From Margaritifera margaritifera (taxonomy: Eukaryota; Mollusca; Bivalvia; Unionida; Margaritiferidae), in the NCBI GenBank assembly GCA_029931535.1, contig JAQPZY010001684.1, positions 124,001 through 188,000 on the forward strand: 64,000 nucleotides of DNA, read 5' to 3'. Position 1 is the stretch's first letter. Each line of letters opens with the position of its first letter. A model generated the notes under the pieces. It worked only from the letters and a program-made list of their open reading frames with translations. It did no database searches and was not told the origin of the DNA. The position numbers were made by a program, and so were the translations under genes. Of the stretch, positions 42,301 to 54,300 are shown piece by piece.

Positions 42301-45300
42301 CCATGATGGTGATAAGGCATATAGTGTTATACCCCACCATGACAGTGGTAGGGCATATAGTGTTATGCCTCACCATGACAGTGGTAGGGCATATATTGTA
42401 ATACCCCACCATGACAATGGTAGGGCATATAGTGTTATGTCTCACCATGATATTGGTAGGGCATATAGTGTTATCCCTCACCATGACAGTGGTAGGGCAT
42501 CTGGTGTTATACCCCACCATGTCAGTGGTAGGGCATACAGTGTTATGCCTCACCATGATATTGGTAGGGCATATAGCGTTATACCTCACCATGACAGTGG
42601 TAGGGCATATGGTGTTATACCCCACCATGTCAATGGTAGGGCATATAGTGTTATGCCTCACCATGATATTGGTAGGGCATATAGTGTTATGCCTCACCAT
42701 GACAGTGGTAGGGCATATGGTGTTATACCCCACCATGTCAGTGGTAGGGCATATAGTGTATGCCTCATCATGATATTGGTAGGGCATATAGTGTTATGCC
42801 TCACCATGACAGTGGTAGGGCATATGGTGTTATACCCCACCATGTCAATAGTAGGGCATATAGTGTTATGCTTCACCATGATATTGGTAGGGCATATAGT
42901 GTTATGCCTCAACATGACAGTGGTAGGGCATATGGTGTTATACCCCACCATGTCAGTGGTAGGGGATATAGTGTTATGCCTCAACATGACAGTGGTAGGG
43001 CATATAGTTTTATACCCTACCATGACAGTTGTAGAGCATATAGTGTTATCTTGGTTCTTATTTTCATCTATCACACCTTGGTTAAGTTTTTTATTTAGAT
43101 CAGTAGTGTTTCATTTTTGTTTTTATATACAGCATGCCTCATTACTACATTGTCTTGCTTATAACATACTTCAGTATTAGGTGACCTTGCTTTGATGCAG
43201 TACATCTCTTCAGCTCACATGAACCACTTTATAATGAGGGAGCAGCATATTATAAGGATTATGTATGACTTGCAAAACTCAAACTTTTACTGAAACATAA
43301 GGGGATATTTTTAACCCAAAGGTAAAGCCTGGGGTTTTCATTCTCCTCTGAATGTTCAGTCAAGTATTTGAACATCACAGACCTGATACAATAGCCAATC
43401 CTGGGGGGTCTCATTCTCTTCTGAATGTTCACTCTGGTATTTGAACATCATAGACCAAATACAGTAGTCAAGCCTAGGGTTCTCATTCTCCTGTGCATGT
43501 TCAGTCAAGTATTTTAACATCATGGAAAGATACCATAGGCAAGCTTAGAGTTCTTATTCTTCTCTGAATGTTCAGTACAGTACTTGAATATCACAGACCT
43601 GATACAATAGCCAATCCTGGGGTCTCATTTTCCTCTCAAAATTCAGTCAAGTATTTGAATATCACAGACATGATACAATAGTCAAGCCTGTGGTTCTCAT
43701 TCTCCTGTGCATGTTCAGTCAAGTATTTTAACATTATGGAAAAGATACCATAGGCAAGCCTAGATTTCAAATTCTTCTCTCTATGATCAATACAGTATTT
43801 GAATATCACTGACCAGATACAATAGCCAGACCTGGGATTCTCATTCTCTGAATGTTCAGTCAAGTATTTCAATATCACAGACCTGGGATTCTCATTCTCT
43901 GAATGTTCAGTCAAGTATTTCAATATCACAGACCAAATACAACAGTCAAGCCTGTGGTTCTCATACTCCTATGAATGTGCAGTCCGGTATTTGAACATCA
44001 CCAGTGTGATACAATGGCTAAGCCTGGGGTTCTCATTCTCTGAATGTTCAGTCAAGTATTTGAATATCACAGACCAGATAGAGTAGTCAAGCCTGGAATT
44101 TTCATTCCCCTCTGAATGTTCATTCAAGTATTTGAACATCACAGACCAAACACAATAGTCAAGCCTGAAGTTCTCATTCTCCTCTGAATGTTCACTCCAG
44201 TATTTGAATATCACACACCTGATACATTAGCTAAACCTGGGGTTTTCATTCTCCTCTGTATGTTCAGTCAAGTATTTGAACATCACAGACCAAATACAAT
44301 AGCCAAGCCTGGGGTTCTCATTCTCTGAATGTTCACTCCGGTATTTGAACATCATAGACCTGGTACAGTATCCATTATATTTGATGATTAATACAAGACC
44401 TTATTCAATGTGATTTTTCTTTAAATAGGACTTAAATATGTTGTCAATATCATTGTGAATTTCATTTAAAAGATTTTCCAAGGTTAGTTATAATAAATGC
44501 TATTAGTGTATTTATACATGTCTATTTTTCACCCAGCAGTGTACAACTAGACCCAGATCAGTTGTTGCATTATGTATGTGCATATCAAGGGGTCTATGCT
44601 ATTCACTTCACAGACAATTTCAAGCAAATAGTGCAAATCTTGATCTACCAGCACATCATACAACAGTAGATAGGGGTCTAAACTGTTCACATCATGGAAG
44701 GGTAAATATGGTATAAAAGCGATTGAAAATTTTTTGATGAGACAAATGATGGGACCACCTGGACATCAAATATTTTTATTTACTAGAAACATGGCTGTAG
44801 CCCATATGTAAATGTCTTGGATGTTTCTTTCTTTTTTTTTTTTTCTTCCATTTCAGGTGTGGTGGACCCAGTTGATGAGGATCAGATTCCCCAACAGAAG
44901 TTACAGGACATAGAGAGTGGCCAGGACCTCTGTGTTATGTCCTGCACTGATAAGCTTCTTCAGTGGAATGTAGTGGGTCTACAGGGTGCACTCTTCAGCA
45001 ACTTTCTTGAACCTGTATATCTCAAGTCAGTCATTTTAGGTGAGTAATCTGCCATAATATGGGCAGTGTGGTCTGTCCACAATTTGTTTGTCCGCATTAT
45101 CTTGGAATAAACCCATTAGAAGTCAGTATAATCTCATTTACTTAGTATTTATCCCTGTAGCTCGCGACTTCATTGACCACTACAGTAAAACCTGACTCGA
45201 AAGACCACCATTTCAGAAACCACCTGTCTTGAGAGGCCACTTTTTGTTGTTAGAAGTGCTGGTCTCCCATCAAGACAGGTTTCTCCATATAATCCTGAAA

Positions 45301-48300
45301 CAGTCCTGATTTTTGTCTTTGAAGAAATTTGTGTCATAAAATGTATTTTAACATTTATTTCCACAAATATTTGGTCATTATTTCAAATAAATCAGAAATT
45401 AATGGATCTTGAATTGAAATGCAGATATGTCGATAAGGTTAGAGTAAACCAAATGTTCTAGCCTTCCAGAAACAGGGTGTTGATATGTATATTCAAATTA
45501 TGGATTGATAAGAAATATAGATTTGGGATCAGGAGGTCATGTGTTTGAGTCTAGCTTTGGTCATTCTTTATTTTCCTTGAGCACTTAATTTTGATTGCTG
45601 TGATGACTCACTGATCATGCTGAAAACACAATCAGTGATTTGCAGGTTCAAATTCCACCCAGACCAGCCTGGATTGGCTAACATTGTGTTTCTCCAGGCA
45701 AAGCATTTTGCTTCTATTGCCTTGGCATTAAATAATCCTTGGTGTGTTGATGTACAATAAAACACAAATCATCGGTCATCCAGCCTACCCAGTTGTTAAT
45801 GGAAATCAGCAGTAGACTGGTATCCCAACCAGGAGATATGCTTCAGCCTTGTAGGCCACAAGTAGTCCAGGATAACTTTGACCTTTTCAAGTCATCTATG
45901 GAGACAATCTTCAAAATGTATATTTTTCATGCTTTATTTTGAACATTATGTGTAGATTAAAAATCCATTTCTTATTTAAATATGTTACCCAATTATATTA
46001 CATTAGGAGTATACCCACTACTTCACAAATCCAGCCTTCCCATGCTAAAGTGCTAAAAAGGGGTCTGCTTGCAAATGTTAAGTTAGACAGGAGTGGTCTG
46101 TCCTTGGATAGAGGGATTGGTGCCAAATCCGTTCAGTTTGATAGTTACTACTTCTACATGTGCTACGAAGCACACACTTTTTCTTGAGAGCTCGCAATTC
46201 TGAATCTACTTCTGCCTTTTCATCAATTGAGCAAGTCTGTGGAGTTAACTCACACCAGGGAATTATACTCCAGCTATATTTCTGTCTATTTCTTGCTCTA
46301 TATTCACTGTACATTAATATTTCATGCATCATTTGTCTAACTTCAGCATATAATAAGCATTTGGGCACCATTTTAATAGCCTATCCTAGGTTCCTAGGTA
46401 CTTCAGTTCAACTGCAGAACTCATCTATGAATTCTGTCAAGCAGTAGTCTGTTATTACATGTTGTAAGGTCATGCATGTAATTTCCATATGCATTTTTTT
46501 TTTAAATCACTAACATCCACTTCAAAGTAAGTTCATTGAAACATTTTACTGATTTCCACCCTCTATATGCCATTGTTCTGCCCTCTATATTTATGGTTGT
46601 GAATTCCGTGGACAGTATTAAGTGCATGAGATGTAAACATCTCTAGCTGACTGATGACAGACCACTCTACCTGTTTATCATTGGTATGGGGTTGCAGTTA
46701 TTATGCATACTCAGCACCAGAATTAGGGAACTGTCCCATGCTATCCATGGAATTATAGAAGACTGGCACTGGACAGTTCTATCACCCATCCTGGCCTCAT
46801 CACAACCAGGTACTGGCTATGGCAACATCCCATTTCCAGATGCCCAGTACCAATCCAGACTGCAGGTGATACACATAGTGAATGCCTGGAGATAACTGTA
46901 TCCAGACATGGACAGACTCACAGCCATTGTTCACTGTCCCACACAACCTGTTTTGCCAGCTCAGTCATCAACACTTTTGCACAGAATTGGAGAGACACTG
47001 CCCTGCCAATTCATCGGTGTTGCAAGTTGTTTGCAGGGCCTCCAAACCACATTCAGTGCCTCTCCCATTATCAAGGGCTGTCTTCACTACATATGTCCCA
47101 AGAGACCCATACATAGCAGACATTCTGCAGCAAGAATTAACAGTCTCCTTACAAAAAGGACAGCAGATTATGTTCACAGTACTAACTCACTGGGATTTTA
47201 CTCGAGACCTTTTCTAGGTTCCAAAGCCAATGGCAGGCTTTGGTCATGGATTTAAAGTCTCTCATCTACTTCATTCAGTCACCATGTTCATAATGGAGAA
47301 GCAGAGATTGGTTCTTAGTGCTGTTCATGAGGAAGTTCTTGCAATCAGCCTAGACCTCCTAGATACATAGCTTCTCGTACCCATTCACAGGTCATCCTGG
47401 AAAGGTTTACATACAGTGACACCATACCAGTTCATGGCACTCTCTTTCGGTATGAATCTCATTCTGGGGCTTTACAAGATTTGTGGCAGAGTCTTGTTGC
47501 ACTTCTAAACCACCTCTACATCCTGTTCAGCACTGTACAAAAGCACCATTTAAGTTAGATATGCAATCACTTGTTTCACTGCTGATTTGCCTTGGATTCC
47601 TTGTCAACAAGGACAAATCCAACCTCATCCTATCACAGCATTTCATTCATTTGGGCAGAACTCTAATGAATCGAGTTTGCTTCTCTTGGGAATATGTCTT
47701 GAAATTCACCATTCACTCAGAGAATTGAATTTCAGCCTGGGAATTTCCTTGCCCCTTGGGTCTTCTCAGTGTGACAACAGATTCCCACAGCTTGAGTCAC
47801 ATGTTCATGAGACCCCTGCAGATGATCCTTCTATCCCATTGGCAGCCAGGTACCAGCTATGGCAACAACTCATTTCCAGACACATTCCCAAGAGAAGCAT
47901 GATGAAGTTTCAGGCGGTATAATGTCTCATCTCAGCAGATTGGAGGACCTTCCTTGCTTACTTGGCTTACAGCAGGCATCCTGATGCAGGAGCTACAGCC
48001 CAAAAAATTACAATAGCTCAGATGCCAGCACATTAATCACCATGGTGTATGCCATTTAATCATGGTAGGACATGCTGTGTGGAAAGGGTGCTCTCATTCT
48101 GTCAATCAGCTGTCTTCAGTTACATCAATAGGCAAGGGGGCTTGGAATTTTCTCAGGTGGTGTCATTGTTGACAAATCCACATTCAAGTTTGGCACATCT
48201 AAAGCAGAATGTATATCCTAACAGACTATGTCCCTATAGATGCAGCTAATTTATACTGAATTGTTCTTTTTCCCCTCAGCCTTCAGTCAAATCTGCACCT

Positions 48301-51300
48301 GTTTGGGTGGACCTTATCAGGGATATAACATATAGAACAGGTTTTATCATTTAACCCCCATGTCTTTCCCTAGGGGTTGGGGAATGCTTCCCCTGGGTCA
48401 TCACTTAGAGACTGTTGAGATCCCCACCCTATAACCATATATAAGTTTGAGGACATGAGGAGTCTAAATCAGATATACATCCAGTACAGACCCTGGGTCA
48501 TGCCTCATGGGTAGGGGACTTGGTCCTGGGTCATAACTTGGAAACTATAAAGATTCTCACCTTATAAACATGTAAACATTTAATAACCATGACAAAATAA
48601 ATTCTCATGTGCATCCAACACAGGCGGTGGGTCATGCCCATTAGGTAGGTGACTTACCTTGTGTCATAACCTGGAAACTGTTAAGATTCTTACCCTATCA
48701 CTATGTATACATTTATTGTGCATAAAGAGCTAAATTTATGTGCGTCCAGCTCTGGCCCTGGGTTATGCATGCATGTGATGTGTCCCCAAGTCATAACTTG
48801 GAAACTGTTAAGGTTCCCACCCTATAATTATTACATACATTCAATGGACATGATGAGATAGATTCACATGTGCATCAAATACATGCCCTGGGTTATACAC
48901 CATGTGAAGGGGACTTGCCCCTGAATCATTAACACAAATTGTTGGGGTAATCCAGACTGGCCTGTGTATTTGTAGGATAGATTAGTGATGATTTTATGAA
49001 TGGTTAGGTCTCAAAAGATGTCCCTTGGCTCTGCCACAGGAATGCAATGATCTCTCTCTATGGCAAATGTTTTTATTACCCATTCTTATGTTATTTGTGA
49101 CAAGCTATTGGGTAGTAGAACACTGATGTCTACAGCACCTGGAATCAGATAGTTCAGTATATTTCCTGGAAGGCCAGTAAATGATTGTACAACTTTCAGT
49201 AATAAAACTTGTTTATAACACTATACTAGATGTGCCATTTCAGATTGAATTTGTTATTAAGATAATTTGTAACAACTTCAACCAAATTTGTATATGTCCG
49301 CCATAAAGTGGAGCGTATTATGTTATGATGTCAGGGCTCGAATTTAACACTCACATACTCGCAAAATGCATGTTAATTGTGGAAAATAGAAGTTGAGATT
49401 TCAGACTCTTGTATCTTTTGCAAGTTATAAATTTCCAGTAATATACAGTAAATCATTAGTAAAACTCCTTTAAGTATGTAAATTAAGGAAAATGCACATG
49501 CAAAATTCCAAAACGTAAAACAAAACCTGCTTTGGCATTGATTCCTTAGCTGTTTAGCATCTAGCCTAATACTGTGGCCATACATCTACCTACTGATAAT
49601 AATACGTTCCTCAATCACATTAACATTAGAGATATAAGCCTGCTACCTCCCAAATCCAGCCCTACTAAAAGATGAAAAATCATCTTTTCTGTCTATCTCA
49701 TATAGACAAAAGGCAGTAACTCTTGCCCCTTACCTCCCCTTACCACCTATAGGTGTCACTAGTTTTTAAGCTTCGCTTGTACTGATACCATGTACCTTAT
49801 ACCTCCAAACAATCCAAGCCATCTTAGTGTTAAATTGGACCATCCGACTTTACATTTGGATTTATTGTGTTGGACAATCATTCTTCTACAGGTTGTATAC
49901 ATTATTTTTACAACTTTTTCCAAATTTGAGCGACTTTGTCACCTTTTACTGACTTTGTCTATTTTTTAAGACCACGTTACAACACACTATCGTTGAACTT
50001 GTGTTGTCATTTACGAGTTAGCACGACACTGTCTAATTTCGCTTACTCCATTAGTAACGGGTGTGGTATTAACGAGTTTGTAACATGCTGAATTGCTAAT
50101 TTATGCTGTGTTTTCTCTTTTTTGTGTCATTTCAGTAGAAATGTCAACTAAATGCATGAAATGCAAAAAGTTCAAAGCTAAAGAAGACAGTCATGACTCT
50201 TGTATCGTATGTTCTAAGTGTACATTGTCTATACCATGCAGCATGTGTAATACATGGACAGAGGAAATCTGGGCTACAGTAGTCAAGAAGGCAGCAAAAG
50301 GGAGGGAAAGACAGAATAAGTCAAGGAAAGATAGATTTGACGTCCTCAGTATACATCCAAAGTCAACCTCCATTGTGAGGTTTGTGGGGAATGCTGGGGT
50401 CCACACACACACACCTAAAGTTCGTCGTGTACAACCGTCAGCCACAGTAACATCAGCGGCAATGGAGGAGAATAATGTTGACCTGGTACAACTGTCCGCC
50501 TTCAAACAGATGCGTCATCTGGTCCAGGAAACGATGATTCAACTATTGACATCAAGCCAGATATTTACCCCTATTTCCCTCGCTCGCTTCCACAGCTTTT
50601 TCCAACTCATTGGGGGAATGTCCTTCCAATTTTAGGCTGCCCAGAAGGCGTAAGTACCCCTGCATGTCCGAGCATGGCCTTCTGGCCTGTAAGTCCGGAC
50701 ACATGGGGTTTTTACCGGATCCATTGGATCCATTTCATTATACAACCTCGCAGTCACCGGCTGTCCAGCCATCCCAGCATGGGGACTTTATTGATAAAAC
50801 AGTCCAACCAGCTAGGATTTATGGGTATCTTAGTGACAGATCCATCCGTCTAGCTATACCATCGTCAACATACCCATACTATGACTGAGATTTTAGTGAG
50901 AAATATGTCCATCCAGCCAGGCCCTTTGAGTGGCCAGTACTGGTGATAGATGGACCGTCGCCAGCATCCAGGCCGACCATACGCCAGCCTTCCATATGTT
51001 CATGGCTTATCCACAAGGGAGAGTTAGTGACATTTTCAAAGATGACGGAATTGTGTCATCTATGTCACCTGGTATGGTGTATCCAGAGATGCAATCTGTA
51101 CCAGAATATGACTCAACACACAATGATCAGCTATACTCAGATCCAACCATGGAACGGACTGAGTTCAGCTTCAAGGCTGCAGTCAAGGAAATTTATAGGG
51201 TGTTAGCAACTTCAGAATGCCCTCCATCTCCCACTGCCACTCAAGACTACAAAGTTAAGGCATCGGTAGATCTCGACAAGGAGGAAGATACGCTATCCTT

Positions 51301-54300
51301 CCGGCTCCTTCCCCAATCGGCAAAAATTAAGGAGATCAGTGATCGTCTGTCAGGACGAATAGGTGATCTGAGGAATGCTAAGGCTTTCTTTTCAGAAAGC
51401 CAAGTACCAGTGACGTGGGAATGTCACTGGTACAATACTCACTTAAACGCCCTCAATATTGATCTCCCAGCCTTTGACAAAAATCAAGCAGCAGTTCACA
51501 TGTCCGCTCCACTCTTTTATAAAGTGGACAAAAATATGTTCCATGCCACGTCAAAGCTAGTCCAAAACATAGTTGCTACATCTTCAATGTTAGACTTAGC
51601 TTCATTGGGGATTTTCGAACTCGCTGACAAATCCGGTAATGACCATGCTTGGGATTCGATGGCCCGCATTGCTAGTCATTAACAGGGTAGCTCACCATTC
51701 CATGGCCAATGCATTGACTGCTTCTGCCAATTTAGACCTGATATGATATGACACATGTCTGTGGTCCATGTAGCTCAAGCCCCATCATACCCCGTTTGGG
51801 TCACCTTTACTCTTTGGAGGAAAAATTGAAGGAGGCAGGCAGCTCAGGAACTGCCCGTCCAACTCGCTGCCCAACCCTCACAGGCATTTCGAAACAATCA
51901 GCCCCCGCTACAGCGGAGGGATGATAGGCGGACCAGGGACAAGGGATCTTTTCAAGCAAATGTGCACTATGGATCCCAGCCCAGTGCCAGGAGACAACAG
52001 TCTAACCAAGCTTGGAGGCTACCATACAGAGGCAGCAAGAAACCAAGTTTCTCCACCTTCAAGCCTCCTAACTCTAAACATTGACCTGCCTTCCCCACCA
52101 ACCGCAGACAGCCTACCTGTGGGGGCTGCCTCCTGCAATTTCAGGCTCACTGGATCACCCTATTTCTTCAGAATGAGTGGATGAGCCAGGTCATTTCAGA
52201 GGGGCTTCGGATTTCATTTATCCAACCCCCTCCCCTTTCCTCCTCTCCCCTCTTCACGAACATACCATCAGATCGGGAGAAGGATGCCTTTGTACACCAG
52301 GAGATACGGTCATTCATCGAAAAACGGGCAGTGGAGATTGTGCAAAAAGCACAATCACCGGGGTTTTATTCCAGGCTATTTCTTATCTAGAAGGCGAACG
52401 GCAAGTTGAGGCCAATCATCAACCTCAACCAATACATTTTGCCACCGAAATTCAAGATGGAGATGGCGAGATCAATCCATCTCTCAATCTGACGGGACGA
52501 GTATGCCATCATTCTTGATATGACTTATGCATATTTTCACGTCCCTATCCACCCTGCATCACGGAAGTTTCTCTGTTTTGCTTACTGTGACGCTGTTTAC
52601 CCTTTGGTCTCAGCATCAGCCCTTGGGCTTTTACCAAGGTTATGAATTGCATTGTCACCTTGTTCCGCTCGACTTCATCTACACTGACAGCAGCATACTT
52701 GGATGACATCCTCCAGAATCATATGGTAAGTTCTATTCTACTCAAAGGCAGAAATGATCTTCTATCACTTTTAGTTCATCTCAGCTTTCGCGTGAACTGC
52801 AAAAAGTCTGATCTCCATCCATCCCAGTGTTTTGTCCATCTGGGTATGGAGTTTCTCACCAACCTGAACCAACCTGAATCTGGTATGACTTCCTCGCATT
52901 CGCGTAATCCAGATTGTCAAACTCATCGAGTCCATTTCCAACAGGACTTGGATTTCAGCGCGAGAGTTCTTGCAACTCCTTGTATTATTTCATGCGGTGG
53001 TGGACTTGATCCCACTCAGCCATCTTTTTATGCGCCTCTTACAAATGACGTTGCTAGCTCAAATGGCACCCCTTTCCAAGTCCCCTCAATCAAAAGAGTA
53101 ATGATCATGCCTGAGATACGATCTTTCCTGTGACAATGGCACAAGCCAGGTTGGCTGACCACGGGGATTCCTCTGGAGAAACCCCAAGCAGAAATAATGG
53201 TATGTACCGATGCAAGTACAGTAGGACCCTGCTATAGCATGCTTCGTTATAGCACGAATTCGGATATAACACGATCGTGGCATGGCTCCCGAAATTTCAT
53301 CTATTTTTTCGTACATGAAACAAAATTATTTTTTTCAAAGTACGAAAAATAATGTGTAAAAAATTAATTATCATTTTGGGAAAGAGATCATGTATAAATT
53401 CTGATATAATATGATCGTGGCGTGGCTACCGAAATTTTAAAATAATTTCGCCAATTTCTTGAACTACTGCAAAGTTTTGTGCCAAAATAAACAAGAGTTT
53501 GATTTATTAATTTGGCAGGCTGTATTGTATTCTTGAAGAAAAAGTGTCTTATGATTGCATCTTTCATTATATGAATAAAGATGCTGAACATTTCTATTTG
53601 TGAATGTTCATTTCAAATGTGTCAGTAGTCAATCACTGCACTTTGAGCTTAGTTTATTTTTGAAAGATGTCAGCTCATTTTAAAGCTGACAAGTGTTAAT
53701 CTTATTATTACTGGTACATGAACAATAAAGTCATTAAGTCTTCTTTGTGTTTGTCTTCAATACATTCTGTGTACAATCGTTGCTCAAACAATAGCCGACA
53801 TATGTTTGCTCATTCAACTGCATACACAGCCAAGCACAAAACAATGCGGTGGTTGATAAAAGATTCGCACCTGAATTTATAAATCAATTAATTTAAATCA
53901 TTGACAATCATCAAAGACAATCTCAAAGCTAAAGTTGTTCAAACCATGCGGCAATGATTTATAAAACATAAAAAAAACGAAAGCCGCCAATGCGCACACG
54001 TGGCTTGGCGGTGTTGTTAGACAATCCCCAAGCAATCAGTTGACCAGTGAATAATATTGTACATTCCCTATAAAAATGACCCCATTGTTGATTAACACTT
54101 ATTCTTGCTGTAGTCATTCAAACAAATAGGTGTCAGACCTTTAATTAGTAGTTATTTACAATGGATAACAGTACACGGAAACGTTAAGCTTTTTCTGTTA
54201 AAGAGAAGCTTGAAGCCATGGACAGGATTAAGTCCAGTGTTTCCACAAGTCAGATTTAATTCCCAAATGACATTTCCCAAGTTATCTGCCAGTGCACGTG

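Noticed and set aside
42254..42787. 177-codon minus-strand ORF
   Set aside because: Shadow of the same minisatellite.
42293..43180. 295-codon ORF, the longest but one in the window
   Set aside because: It is the 36-bp minisatellite read in one of several open frames; the same DNA gives comparable ORFs on the other strand.
43636..44214. Minus-strand ORFs with a 24-residue repeat
   Set aside because: Produced by the 72-bp tandem repeat; no start context or splice evidence.
41615..44370. Regular repeats that could suggest a CRISPR array
   Set aside because: Units are contiguous without unique spacers, diverged, and in an intron of a eukaryotic gene.
50930..51682. 250-codon ORF as a possible host gene
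   Set aside because: Lies between the Cys-rich ORF1 start and the reverse transcriptase of the DIRS element, on the same strand, so it is read as part of the element.
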